Part shown: positions 18,511-27,644 of the stretch, in pieces
Position numbering within the stretch: the first letter of the stretch is position 1
Layout of the letters: each line of letters begins with the position of its first letter
Source of the DNA: JBNLBS01 sp050303415
GTDB lineage: Bacteria; Pseudomonadota; Gammaproteobacteria; Methylococcales; Methylomonadaceae
DNA length: 64,000 nt
NCBI GenBank assembly: GCA_050303415.1
Contig: JBNLBS010000003.1
Span: forward strand, 62,001 to 126,000
Reading direction: 5' to 3'
Notes under the pieces: model-generated
Seen by the model: only the letters and a program-made list of their open reading frames with translations
Databases searched by the model: none
What the model was told of the DNA's origin: nothing
Program-made: the position numbers and the translations under genes

Positions 18511-18840
18511 TTAACCCAAAAGGTCTCTGACAGCACTGGAGGTAAGGTTGTGTTGAGCGCTACCTGCTTGACTAGGGTTATGCTGGATTGTCAGGGACAA
18601 TTGAGCGACTATTTCTCTAGCCTGTTCGATAGACGAAATTGCCTGCGTTTTATCCTCGTTCGCATTTATGTTAGTCTGATTTAAGCTAATGCTAATGCTG
18701 TCAGAAGATAATTCTTTGGCATCCTCCTTTGGCGAAACAACGGAATTATTTTGTTGATTCTGACCGGATTGAGGTAAAGCCGAAGATTGATCTGGGGTGA
18801 TCACTGCATCGGGTCTGCTTTGAATTGCACCTGCTTCCAC
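18511..18840 (-). CDS. Small Ser/Gln-rich protein of unknown function
   Basis: A 109-residue hydrophilic protein, not recognised. The first 55 residues are Ser/Gln/Asn-rich and probably disordered; from about 60 onward there is an amphipathic helix region (SIEQAREIVAQLSLTIQHN) and a conserved-looking ending, SAVRDLLG. The start is GTG 18840 with an exceptionally good ribosome site, AAGGAGGAG, at 18845-18853, so strong translation is likely. The DSISIS segment followed by a helix and a terminal LL faintly recalls small flagella-associated proteins, but I would not assign it. It precedes the MOSC gene by 12 bases. Confidence 0.7.
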   Translation of the reverse strand: MEAGAIQSRPDAVITPDQSSALPQSGQNQQNNSVVSPKEDAKELSSDSISISLNQTNINANEDKTQAISSIEQAREIVAQLSLTIQHNPSQAGSAQHNLTSSAVRDLLG

Positions 18841-19090
18841 GATACTCCTCCTTAATGAGGCATGAATTTAACGAAAAAGTATATAAATAAATCTGCAACA
18901 GATTGTTTATATTTAAAAATGCATAATAAAGCACTTTGTTTTCTAAGTAAATTCAATTTTGATTGGATATCGTAATTAGCATGATGGGAGTTTTAATGGT
19001 TGGCATATCATTTTAATTAAAATAAAAAAATACAATGGAATCCGTTAAAATTATTTACCTATCTACGGTTAGCCTTGGGGTTAAGAAAAA

Positions 19091-20281
19091 TTGAAACCGA
19101 TGAATTATTATATTTTTTTTAAAAAAATAGCTTTGATTCAGTTGTTTATGGTTGCATCAGTTATGGCAGCAGAAAAACAGCAGATTAATATAGCTTATTT
19201 CAGTCAGGAAAAATCCGTCCCCCCTGCATTGTCAAACCTGGATCCGTTTATTAAACATAAAGGGGTTATTGGGGCTGAGTTAGCGATTAATGATAATAAC
19301 ACCACTGGCCGGTTTACCAATCAGCAATATAATTTGCATAAACTGATCGTGCCAATTGCCGGGGATCTTAATAAGGTTTTTACCGAACAACTGGCTGGGT
19401 TTGATTTTGTTGTGGTTAATTTACCCACTGATAAATTAAAGCAAGTGGCTGTTTTACCCAGTGCGCAAGCTAAACTCTTGTTTAATGTTGCCAGTCAAGA
19501 TGATGGCTTGCGCAATCAGAATTGTATGCCAAATATGCTGCATATTCTTCCAAGTCGGGCGATGCGCGCAGATGCCCTGGCTCAATATATGATGAAAAAG
19601 CGCTGGCGCAAGTGGTTTTTAGTCACCGGGCCGGCTCCAGGCGATCAATTGTTCGCTGATGCAATCAGGCGTTCTGCCAAACGTTTTGGGATGAAAATAG
19701 TTGAGGAGAAAAAATGGACGCATACTTTCGATGCTCGCCGTACAGCTCAGTCTGATGTGCCTGTTTTTACTCAAAGTGTTGATTATGATGTTTTAGTCGT
19801 GGCGGATGAGCAAGGCTTGTTTGGCGAATATTTGGAATATAGAACCTGGATTCCAAGGCCGGTCATCGGTACACAGGGTTTGGTGCCAACTTCATGGCAT
19901 CGAACCCATGAGCAGTGGGGTGCGGTACAAATTCAAAACCGTTTTAAGGAAAAGGCCGGGCGTTGGATGCAGGAGCAGGATTATGCCGCTTATCTGGCGG
20001 TTAGAGCGATTGGGGAAGCGGCAACCCGCAGCAAATCCAATCAACTCAGTGAAATTAAAGCTTATTTATTAAGCGATAAACTGGCTTTGCAGGGGTATAA
20101 AGGCAAGCCATTGTCGTTCAGGTCCTGGAATGGTCAGCTACGGCAACCGATTTTATTGGCCGCAGCCCGCTCATTGGTGGCTGCTCCGCCGTTAGAAGGT
20201 TTTTTACATCCCAAATCTGAATTGGACACCTTGGGATTTGATCAACCAGAGTCTAAATGTATTTACAAGGAGAATGAATAA
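19091..20281 (+). CDS. ABC-type periplasmic binding protein, PQQ-linked cassette (PedB-type)
   Basis: A 396-residue secreted protein with a signal peptide (about 1-27, IALIQLFMVASVMAAEK) and a type I periplasmic-binding fold of the branched-chain amino acid receptor kind. First in an operon of four genes whose products match the set described as associated with PQQ-dependent alcohol catabolism; in Pseudomonas putida the ped version has been linked to growth with scarce lanthanides. The stop is directly followed by the next ATG. Start is either TTG 19091 or ATG 19100; GGGG at 19077-19080 is nearer the former. The ligand is unknown, and no PQQ alcohol dehydrogenase gene lies beside it. Confidence 0.8.
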   Translation: MKPMNYYIFFKKIALIQLFMVASVMAAEKQQINIAYFSQEKSVPPALSNLDPFIKHKGVIGAELAINDNNTTGRFTNQQYNLHKLIVPIAGDLNKVFTEQLAGFDFVVVNLPTDKLKQVAVLPSAQAKLLFNVASQDDGLRNQNCMPNMLHILPSRAMRADALAQYMMKKRWRKWFLVTGPAPGDQLFADAIRRSAKRFGMKIVEEKKWTHTFDARRTAQSDVPVFTQSVDYDVLVVADEQGLFGEYLEYRTWIPRPVIGTQGLVPTSWHRTHEQWGAVQIQNRFKEKAGRWMQEQDYAAYLAVRAIGEAATRSKSNQLSEIKAYLLSDKLALQGYKGKPLSFRSWNGQLRQPILLAAARSLVAAPPLEGFLHPKSELDTLGFDQPESKCIYKENE

Positions 20282-21247
20282 ATGAAAGTTGGTTTGTTTG
20301 CTGCCTTTTTCGTCAGTGCTTTTATAACGCAAAAAACTTATGCGGAAACAGTCTACGTAACTTTGGAAAAGGATAATGCCTTGGCGGTGGTTGATCCTAT
20401 TGCCGGAAAGTTGATTAAAACAATTAATGTGGGTCAGCGGCCTCGCGGCATTACTTTAACCCAGGATAATAAATACCTTATTGTCGCTACCAGTGATGAT
20501 GACACAATTAAGCTGCTTGATGCAGACTCCTTGCAGGAAATTGCTCAGTTACCCTCAGGAGAGGACCCTGAAACCTTTGCGCTTAATCCCGCTGGGGACA
20601 GACTTTATGTTTCCAATGAAGATGATAATTTAGTGACCGTTATCGATATGCAGAGCCGGAAGGCGGTGAATGAAATTCAGGTGGGGGTAGAGCCGGAAGG
20701 TATAGCTGTCAGCCCGGATAATAAATGGGTGATAAGTGCTTCGGAAACAACCAATATGATCCACTGGATTAATGTTGATGACCTGACAATTACCGACAAC
20801 ACGTTGGTTGATCCGCGTCCAAGAGCGGCTAATTTTACCTCGGATAGTCAACAATTATGGGTGACTTCAGAAATGGCCGGGACACTGGTAATTCTGGATG
20901 TAAAAACCAAGCAATTAATTAAAAAAATTCAGTTGCGAGTACAAGGTGTGACAGACGATAAGATCCAACCGGTTGGAGTTGTGATCGATAATGAGCGCAA
21001 ATATGCTTATGTGGCGATGGGGCCTGCTAATCGCGTCGCGGTGATTAATGCACAGACATTGGAGGTTGAAAAATATTTGTTAGTCGGGCAAAGAGTTTGG
21101 AATCTGGCATTTTCACCGGACCAGAAAAGGCTTTATACCACCAATGGTGTGAGTAATGATATGTCGATTATTGATTTGGAACAGCATAAAGTCACGAAAA
21201 CTGTCGGGGTTGGTAGTTATCCTTGGGGAGTGGTTGCCAGACCATGA
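20282..21247 (+). CDS. YVTN-type beta-propeller protein, PQQ-linked cassette
   Basis: A 321-residue secreted protein: signal peptide at about 1-21 (ending KTYAET), then about seven repeats of the YVTN beta-propeller type, each with a pattern like LYVSNEDDNLVTVID or IKTINVGQRPRGI. In this cassette the propeller is thought to act with the binding protein in the periplasm. It begins the base after the upstream stop and overlaps the ATPase gene (ATGA, 21244-21247), so all four genes are one translational unit. Propeller proteins of this type can bind metal or cofactors, but no ligand residue is evident. Confidence 0.85.
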   Translation: MKVGLFAAFFVSAFITQKTYAETVYVTLEKDNALAVVDPIAGKLIKTINVGQRPRGITLTQDNKYLIVATSDDDTIKLLDADSLQEIAQLPSGEDPETFALNPAGDRLYVSNEDDNLVTVIDMQSRKAVNEIQVGVEPEGIAVSPDNKWVISASETTNMIHWINVDDLTITDNTLVDPRPRAANFTSDSQQLWVTSEMAGTLVILDVKTKQLIKKIQLRVQGVTDDKIQPVGVVIDNERKYAYVAMGPANRVAVINAQTLEVEKYLLVGQRVWNLAFSPDQKRLYTTNGVSNDMSIIDLEQHKVTKTVGVGSYPWGVVARP

Positions 21248-21978
21248 ACTCTGCAGCATTAATGATAAAAGAATTAAGTTTTTCTTACGGCGCCAAAAAA
21301 GCACTGGATCAGGTTAACTTGAGTGTTGAATCGGGCGAATGTACTATTCTATTGGGTCCAAATGGAGCCGGCAAAAGTACCTTGTTTGCGTTAATTACTC
21401 GGCTTTATGATGCACGACAAGGGAAAATCGAAATTTGTGGTTTTGATGTTAAAAAACAAAGCCGAAAAGCATTGGCAAACTTAGGCGTGGTTTTTCAACA
21501 GCCTACGCTGGATATGGATTTAACGGTAATACAGAACCTTCGTTATCATACGGCTTTGCATGGTTTGGGTAGGAAATTAGCCCAGCAACGTATTCAAGAA
21601 GAATTGGAAAGGCTGGATATGTATGATCGGCGCAAAGAAAAAATTCGCCAGTTAAATGGCGGCCATAGGCGCCGGGTTGAAATTGCCAGAGCTTTGTTGC
21701 ATAAACCTTCTTTATTATTATTGGATGAGCCGACTGTCGGTTTGGATGTGCCAAGCCGCAAATCTATTGTCGAGCATGTGCATCAATTAACTGATGATAA
21801 AAATATGGCTGTTTTATGGGCCAGTCATTTAATTGATGAAATTTTCCCGGATGACAAGTTGATTATTTTTCATCAGGGACAGGTTAGCGCGAAAGGCGAT
21901 ATCAATGGAGTGTTGGCAGAAACCGGCACGAAAGATATTAATGAAGCTTTTTATAAGTTGACACAAGGAGCTCAATAA
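21244..21978 (+). CDS. ABC transporter ATP-binding protein, PQQ-linked cassette
   Basis: A 244-residue ATPase. Walker A GPNGAGKST at 38-46, Q-loop VVFQQP, Walker B LLLLDEP at 157-163, D-loop VGLD and H-loop ASHLIDE. The signature is unusual: LNGGHRRRVEIA (from 137) instead of LSGGQ, as is typical of this PQQ-associated subfamily. The start is ATG 21244, overlapping the propeller stop; the open frame can be read from 21223 but that part lies inside the upstream gene. The stop overlaps the permease ATG (TAATG). The ABC-2 permease partner suggests export or an unusual import mode rather than the standard binding-protein importer. Confidence 0.9.
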   Translation: MNSAALMIKELSFSYGAKKALDQVNLSVESGECTILLGPNGAGKSTLFALITRLYDARQGKIEICGFDVKKQSRKALANLGVVFQQPTLDMDLTVIQNLRYHTALHGLGRKLAQQRIQEELERLDMYDRRKEKIRQLNGGHRRRVEIARALLHKPSLLLLDEPTVGLDVPSRKSIVEHVHQLTDDKNMAVLWASHLIDEIFPDDKLIIFHQGQVSAKGDINGVLAETGTKDINEAFYKLTQGAQ

Positions 21979-22781
21979 TGAACGTATTACATTATTGGCG
22001 CGCCATGTGGGGTATTATTGGTCGAGAATTATGGCGTTTTGTTCGGCAACGTGAACGCTTTATTTCTGCTCTGGTGCGCCCCTTGATTTGGTTGTTTGTT
22101 TTTGCAGCCGGTTTTAGGGCGGCGCTGGGCATTGCTATTACACCGCCGTATGAAACCTACATTTTATATGAAGTGTATATCACTCCCGGTTTAATTGGTA
22201 TGATTCAATTGTTTAATGGTATGCAAAGTTCCCTATCGATGGTTTATGACCGGGAAATGGGCAGTATGCGTATTTTGATGGTGTGTCCGTTGCCGCGTTG
22301 GTTTTTATTAATCAGTAAATTATTTGCCGGCACCGCTGTTTCCATTTTGCAAGTCTACGTGTTTTTATTAATTGCCTGGTGGTATGAAATTGAAGCGCCT
22401 TGGCAGGGTTATTTATGGCTGTTACCGGCACTGGCTTTATCCGGGTTAATGCTGGGTGCACTAGGATTGTTATTGTCGTCATTTATTAAACAACTGGAAA
22501 ATTTTGCCGGGGTAATGAATTTTGTGATCTTTCCTATGTTTTTTATGTCAACCGCTCTATACCCTCTATGGAAAATAAAGGAGTCCAGTGAACTCTTACA
22601 TAATCTGGCTTTATATAACCCTTTTTCCCAGGCTGTCGAATTAATTCGTTTTGCCTTGTACGGGCAATTTAATCAATATGCATTTATCTATACCTTGGTT
22701 GCTTTTATTGTTTTTATGGCAATAGCGATTATTGGTTATAACCCATCTAAAGGAATGATGACTCGAAAGGGCAGAGCGTAA
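21978..22781 (+). CDS. ABC-2 type permease, PQQ-linked cassette (PedC-type)
   Basis: A 267-residue inner-membrane protein with six predicted membrane helices (about 35-55, 70-90, 115-140, 150-175, 180-200, 235-258). It belongs to the ABC-2 superfamily, which mostly exports lipids, polysaccharides or drugs. That it shares an operon with a periplasmic binding protein is the odd feature of the family. Overlaps are one base at each end: the ATPase stop upstream and the rfbB start downstream (TAATG at 22781). Confidence 0.88.
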   Translation: MNVLHYWRAMWGIIGRELWRFVRQRERFISALVRPLIWLFVFAAGFRAALGIAITPPYETYILYEVYITPGLIGMIQLFNGMQSSLSMVYDREMGSMRILMVCPLPRWFLLISKLFAGTAVSILQVYVFLLIAWWYEIEAPWQGYLWLLPALALSGLMLGALGLLLSSFIKQLENFAGVMNFVIFPMFFMSTALYPLWKIKESSELLHNLALYNPFSQAVELIRFALYGQFNQYAFIYTLVAFIVFMAIAIIGYNPSKGMMTRKGRA

Positions 22782-23851
22782 TGAAACAATTTAAAAAAGT
22801 ATTAGTCACTGGCGGCGCTGGGTTTATTGGCAGTAATTTTGTTCATCGGTTGATGAACCAGGATGATATTGAGGTCATTAATCTCGATGCCTTAACTTAT
22901 GCCGGCAATATTGAAACCCTGGTAGACGTAGATTGTAAGTTAAATCATCATTTTGTTCTGGGGTCGATTGGTGACCAGAGTCTGGTGGATTATCTGCTGG
23001 CACGTTACCAACCGGATGCCATCGTAAATTTTGCCGCAGAAAGTCATGTTGATCGCTCTATTGATGATCCAGGCGCTTTTATTCAGACAAATGTGGTTGG
23101 CACTCATAGTTTACTAGAGTGCAGTCGAAAGTATTGGAATCAATTGCAAGGTGATGCAAAACAGAATTTTCGTTTCTTGCATGTTTCTACAGATGAGGTT
23201 TATGGTTCTTTAGGTGCGGAAGGTAAGTTCACGGAAACAACGCCATATCAGCCGAATTCCCCTTATTCAGCATCAAAAGCGGCATCCGATCATCTGGTAA
23301 GAGCATATCATCATACCTACGGAATGCCTGTATTGACTACAAACTGTTCCAATAATTACGGGCCTTATCAGTTCCCTGAAAAACTGATTCCGTTAATGAT
23401 TGTCAATGCATTGGCTGGAAAACCCTTGCCGGTTTATGGTAAGGGACTTAATGTGCGTGATTGGTTATATGTTGAAGATCATTGCAGTGCAATTCAGACG
23501 GTGTTGGCTAAAGGTGTCATTGGCGAGGTTTATAATATTGGTGGTAATAACGAAAAGACCAATATGGAAGTGATTGAAATGTTATGTCAGTTACTGGATG
23601 AATTAGTACCTCATTCCCAATTTAAACCGCACATGGATCTGGTCACTTATGTTCAGGACCGTCCTGGCCACGATCTGCGTTATGCAATCGATGCCGGTAA
23701 AATTGATAGGGATTTGGGCTGGCAGCCGGAAGAAACTTTCGAATCCGGGATGAGAAAAACCGTGCAGTGGTATTTAGATAACCAGCAGTGGTGGCAAAAT
23801 ATTCTGAATGGTAGCTATCGTGGAGAACGATTGGGTTTGCAGGCAGGCTAG
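22781..23851 (+). CDS. rfbB: dTDP-glucose 4,6-dehydratase
   Basis: Converts dTDP-glucose to dTDP-4-keto-6-deoxyglucose, the first committed step to dTDP-rhamnose and related sugars. A 356-residue short-chain dehydrogenase: NAD-binding GGAGFIG at 11-17, the catalytic STDEVYG segment and YSASKAASD with the Tyr-x3-Lys pair. All residues of active RmlB are visible. It is the fifth gene of the ABC operon by a one-base overlap, with no rfbA, rfbC or rfbD beside it. Either the operon has captured an unrelated gene, or the sugar pathway and transporter are co-expressed. Confidence 0.93.
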   Translation: MKQFKKVLVTGGAGFIGSNFVHRLMNQDDIEVINLDALTYAGNIETLVDVDCKLNHHFVLGSIGDQSLVDYLLARYQPDAIVNFAAESHVDRSIDDPGAFIQTNVVGTHSLLECSRKYWNQLQGDAKQNFRFLHVSTDEVYGSLGAEGKFTETTPYQPNSPYSASKAASDHLVRAYHHTYGMPVLTTNCSNNYGPYQFPEKLIPLMIVNALAGKPLPVYGKGLNVRDWLYVEDHCSAIQTVLAKGVIGEVYNIGGNNEKTNMEVIEMLCQLLDELVPHSQFKPHMDLVTYVQDRPGHDLRYAIDAGKIDRDLGWQPEETFESGMRKTVQWYLDNQQWWQNILNGSYRGERLGLQAG

Positions 23852-24034
23852 GCTGCAGTTACTGGGAAATGAGTTTCATTAGTAAATCGTCTTGGCTTTT
23901 GATATTTTGTAAGTTGCGAATTTTGACAAGCGATGATTTAGGTTTTTTTTAATTAGATGATAATAAATAGAAACGGCCGTTCATAAATTTTTTTGATGGA
24001 CGCAATTAATAATAAATCAGGTGGGGGTTGGAAA

Positions 24035-24943
24035 ATGGCGTGTGTAACAGATATTACCCAGTTAATAGGGGCAACAGACTTAGTAAAGTTAAGAAATCTT
24101 CCCGAAACCGGTAGTGCGGATGTTTGGGTGAAACTGGAGAGCCGTAACCCCGGTGGCTCGGTAAAAGATAGAATTGGCCTGGCAATGATTGAAGCAGCTG
24201 AACAGGCAGGACTATTAAAGCCGGGAGGAACCATTGTTGAACCGACTTCAGGCAATACCGGTATTGCTTTGGCAATGGTAGCCGCGGCGAAAGGTTATCA
24301 GTGCATATTGACTATGCCGGAAACCATGTCAGTGGAAAGAAGACAGCTATTAGCCTTATATGGTGCCAAGATTGAATTAACACCTGGATCTGAAGGAATG
24401 AAAGGGGCAATTGCCAAGGCTGAAAATATTGTCAGTCAGACGGAAGGTGCATTTATGCCTCAACAGTTTGAGAATCCGGCTAATCCGGAAAAACATAGAC
24501 AGACTACCGCAGAGGAAATCTGGTCGGCAATGGATGGCAAGGTGGATGCGTTTGTTTGTGGAGTCGGAACTGGCGGCACTTTAACAGGGGTTGCCGATGT
24601 CATCAAACAGCGTAACAGAGACTTTCAGGCATTTGCTGTAGAGCCGGCTGAATCACCGGTGATTTCAGGTGGAACACATAGTCCTCATAAAATTCAGGGT
24701 ATCGGTGCCGGTTTCATACCTAAAAATCTGGATACCAGTTTATTGGATGGTATTGAACAGGTAAGTACAGAAGAGGCAATGGAAATGCGAAAAAAATTAT
24801 TCCAGGAGGAAGGTATTATGGCGGGTATTTCGTCCGGTGCAAGTGTGAGTGCGGCGCTTAGGGTTGCAAAGCGTCTGGGTACAGGGAAAGCCTTGGTTAC
24901 CATCGTTCATGATACAGGTGAGCGTTATCTAAGTATGGGTTAA
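24035..24943 (+). CDS. Cysteine synthase (O-acetylserine sulfhydrylase)
   Basis: PLP enzyme making cysteine from O-acetylserine and sulfide or thiosulfate. A 302-residue fold-type II protein: Lys44 in NPGGSVKDR is the Schiff-base lysine, TSGNTG (71-76) is the substrate loop, and GVGTGGTLTG binds the PLP phosphate. The open frame reaches back to 23993, but ATG 24035 has a G-rich site (24021-24027) and opens directly into the family start DITQLIG. The N-terminus and loop could fit CysM or CysK and I cannot separate them by eye. It is a single gene. Confidence 0.9.
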   Translation: MACVTDITQLIGATDLVKLRNLPETGSADVWVKLESRNPGGSVKDRIGLAMIEAAEQAGLLKPGGTIVEPTSGNTGIALAMVAAAKGYQCILTMPETMSVERRQLLALYGAKIELTPGSEGMKGAIAKAENIVSQTEGAFMPQQFENPANPEKHRQTTAEEIWSAMDGKVDAFVCGVGTGGTLTGVADVIKQRNRDFQAFAVEPAESPVISGGTHSPHKIQGIGAGFIPKNLDTSLLDGIEQVSTEEAMEMRKKLFQEEGIMAGISSGASVSAALRVAKRLGTGKALVTIVHDTGERYLSMG

Positions 24944-25243
24944 GAAATTAAACCTATATTTAAAAAACAATTTTGCTCAGTTCATGCTAGTGCACTGTTT
25001 GTTGCAAAATGCCGAGTGTATTTTGGGGTTTTAATAAGAAGCCGGCTGTGAATTATCCTAAAGATAAGTAAAGTTAATATTCAAAGTAGATAATTATTTG
25101 CTTATTATCTACACTTTAATATACACCTTTGTGGGCCATGCTTTTAGTCGAATTTAAATAACGATGACCTGTTTGAAACAGGGAAAAGCCAAATAGTTAC
25201 AAAAAAAACATGGTTGTAATACTGTTTTAAAATTGGAGATTAT
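24944..25243. other. Intergenic region with a short perfect palindrome
   Basis: About 300 AT-rich bases. The one feature seen is CCTGTTT-G-AAACAGG at 25168-25182, 62 bases before the next start. A one-base centre is too tight for a hairpin, so it would be a protein site if anything. Confidence 0.4.
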
Positions 25244-26830
25244 GTGAGAAATTCATTTTTTCTGGTCATTCCTACGCAGCAGAAAAATACTGAGCGAGCA
25301 AAACAATTTAAAGAAAAAGCGCTTGAGCATTGGATTGCTGAGTTTCCAACGGCAAATCCGGGATTGGCTACGCGTTTGTTTCATGATCTGATTGTTGAAT
25401 TTAATTCGCTGGAGTTTGATGAACAGCAGCGCTTGGAAGCATTGGAAATGCTTAGAGCGAACTTTTTGCTTATTGAAGATTATTTGCGTTCACGTCTAAT
25501 GGCGCAAGGTTTTCCTAAAGGAGAAAATGAACAAAAAATTCTAAATGTTCTGGTTGCCATCGAAAAAGAGTTTACTATTGGTTATTGGATGGTTGTGAAA
25601 TCACTCACTCATCGTAGTATAGGGTGGTTTAAAGGTAAGCAGGTTGGCTTGGCGTTACAACGTACCATTAAGGGGTTAAGTTCTATTGTCATAACGCATT
25701 ACATCATGCGTCTTGCTGTGCCGGATTGGGTTTGGATCGATCTGCATTCCCTGTACAAATTGAGTGTCCGTTTAAAAAAAGATGGCGCTAAGGTAACTGA
25801 AAAAGGAATAGATGAAGGTAAGACCAGCTCACCTGGTGAGAGTTATCGTCAGGTATTGATGCTGGGCTTGACTGATGCGGCGGGTTTACGCCAAAAAGAA
25901 ATTCAGCAGGTTTATAATTTTTTGGGGCGATTTAGTTCGTTAATTAAGTTGGTTGACCAGCCGGTAAGCGGTTTGGAAAAACAGTGTGTGGTTTTGGTTG
26001 ATGAAGATCAACCGCCATTTTTCCAAGAAGGTGAGGCAAAGTCTGCTGAATCGCAGATACTCTATATAGACCAGGAAAAATTTAATAAAGTCTTGCAGCA
26101 AAAAGCGAAGCTGGTTGTTGAGGGAGAAGCTCGCTTCAGTTCCGTAAACCTGAGTTTGAATGAAGATGATAAATTAGCACCGGAATTGCTTGATTATCTC
26201 GAGCAGCGCTGGGCTGGTGTGGTTTTACATGGGGCACCCTATTTTCCTGATCGTTTGGATCGTTGCATTGCAGTGGGTTTGAATGCAACGCATGACTTAT
26301 TAATGCAAGAGGACACCCTGCTTAAACAGGAAACAGAGTTTCTTGTTGAGTCAGATTCAGCAAGGGTTTTATCAGGACTGTTCAATAAACCGGGCATTTT
26401 GTCTATCGGCAGTATGATTAGTTTTAGAAAAACGGATGGTTCAGTCAATAAACGTTCATTGGGTATGGTTAATAAGATTGAGGTTGCCAAGTCGGGCAGT
26501 AAACTCAGTTTTGAATTACAAGTTTTAGCTCCTCAAGTACATGCAGTCGGCTATAAGTTAATCAATGCAGCTAAGGATGATGAACAGCATAAGGCATTGT
26601 TGTTTGGGATCAAAACGGAAGCCGGTGAAAAACGCTGTATTATCATTGAGTCTTTTATGTTGAAAGAAGACGATGTCGTACGCATGTATATGCAGGAGGA
26701 AAACTTTCCCGTTCTTTTGAGTAATAGAAAAAATGTAGGTTTGGGTTATTGGCAGTTTGAATGTCGTCGAGTTGAAGAAACTGTTGATGAAAACTCGCCA
26801 GAGGCAAAAAAAGGTTACGACTTTATATAA
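25244..26830 (+). CDS. Uncharacterised 528-residue cytosolic protein
   Basis: Not confidently recognised. No signal peptide or clear membrane segment. An N-terminal helical half (about 1-230) includes a segment rich in aromatic residues (TIGYWMVVKSLTHRSIGWFKGKQ is split by motifs near 115-145), and a C-terminal half (about 330-510) reads as beta-rich with a PilZ-like feel (SIGSMISFRKTDG, SLGMVNKIEVAKSG). C-di-GMP signalling is active in this genome, so a PilZ-type effector is possible but unproven. The start is GTG 25244 with GGAG at 25235-25238. It stands alone. Confidence 0.75.
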   Translation: MRNSFFLVIPTQQKNTERAKQFKEKALEHWIAEFPTANPGLATRLFHDLIVEFNSLEFDEQQRLEALEMLRANFLLIEDYLRSRLMAQGFPKGENEQKILNVLVAIEKEFTIGYWMVVKSLTHRSIGWFKGKQVGLALQRTIKGLSSIVITHYIMRLAVPDWVWIDLHSLYKLSVRLKKDGAKVTEKGIDEGKTSSPGESYRQVLMLGLTDAAGLRQKEIQQVYNFLGRFSSLIKLVDQPVSGLEKQCVVLVDEDQPPFFQEGEAKSAESQILYIDQEKFNKVLQQKAKLVVEGEARFSSVNLSLNEDDKLAPELLDYLEQRWAGVVLHGAPYFPDRLDRCIAVGLNATHDLLMQEDTLLKQETEFLVESDSARVLSGLFNKPGILSIGSMISFRKTDGSVNKRSLGMVNKIEVAKSGSKLSFELQVLAPQVHAVGYKLINAAKDDEQHKALLFGIKTEAGEKRCIIIESFMLKEDDVVRMYMQEENFPVLLSNRKNVGLGYWQFECRRVEETVDENSPEAKKGYDFI

Positions 26831-27091
26831 AATTGAACAGTATTAACTGATTTTTCTTATTTAATCAGTTATAGAGTTGTTTCCTATGGTAACTTTGTTG
26901 CAATCGGATAAAGGTTTGTGAATAATAGAGCGTTCTTAAAACTAGAAGATGTTTAGTTCGCTTGGCTGAATAAAGAATGTAGTGTTATTGCTGTAAAGCA
27001 TGAGGCAGTTTACTGGTGATTTGTTAGATTAGGCACAGAAAACACTCTTTTTTTTATAAAAATAATAATTATAGATATCGTGAGGATTAAA

Positions 27092-27589
27092 ATGAGTAAC
27101 GAAGAAAATTCTAAAGATGAAAGCTCTAATGAAGAAAATGTGAATAAAGCGCTTGAAACTGCTAAAAGTTTACTGTCGTCTTTTTTTAAATTAAAAACTG
27201 ATAATCCAAAAGTGTTTTATGGGATTGTTGGTGGTGTGGTGTTATTGCTTTTAATTATGATGTTTAGTGGCGGTGGCTCAAGTAGTTCCAGTTCTAGCGC
27301 TCGAAGAGCATTGATAGAAGGCCAGCGTTATGTCTTACAAACTCCGAATACTTATGATAAAAATGCGACTATTCGTTTAGTTGCAACTCCCGGCAATATT
27401 GCTGCTTATGATGATACCGAGGAAGATGATAGAGTAGGTGGTTGTAAACATATGCCTCAAGGTACACCGGTTACAATTCTTCAATTCCAAGATTTTGCCG
27501 GCAAATCAAATGCCTTTGCCCAAGTTCAATTTGAACAAGGCGAGTGTAAAGGACAAACAGCATGGACATTGTCAATCAATATTAAGTAA
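27092..27589 (+). CDS. Single-pass membrane protein of unknown function
   Basis: A 165-residue protein: an acidic Ser/Asn/Glu-rich cytosolic start (about 1-25), one membrane helix at about 48-65 (FYGIVGGVVLLLLIMMF), a Gly/Ser linker with seven consecutive Ser, and a C-terminal extracytoplasmic domain of about 90 residues with two Cys (CKH and ECKG) and the look of a small beta-barrel such as SH3. The frame can begin at GTG 27080, but ATG 27092 has GAGG at 27082-27085. It lies just upstream of the tRNA cluster. Function unknown. Confidence 0.75.
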   Translation: MSNEENSKDESSNEENVNKALETAKSLLSSFFKLKTDNPKVFYGIVGGVVLLLLIMMFSGGGSSSSSSSARRALIEGQRYVLQTPNTYDKNATIRLVATPGNIAAYDDTEEDDRVGGCKHMPQGTPVTILQFQDFAGKSNAFAQVQFEQGECKGQTAWTLSINIK

Positions 27590-27597
27590 ATTAAGTA

Positions 27598-27625
27598 TTG
27601 ACGGATAAAAACAGTTCTGTATAAT
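27598..27625 (+). promoter_or_regulatory. Strong sigma-70 promoter of the tRNA cluster
   Basis: TTGACG (27598-27603) and a perfect TATAAT (27620-27625) with a 16-base spacer. It is 20 bases upstream of the first tRNA-Gly and begins 9 bases after the preceding stop codon. Confidence 0.75.
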
Positions 27626-27644
27626 ACCCGTTATCGATAGCGAC

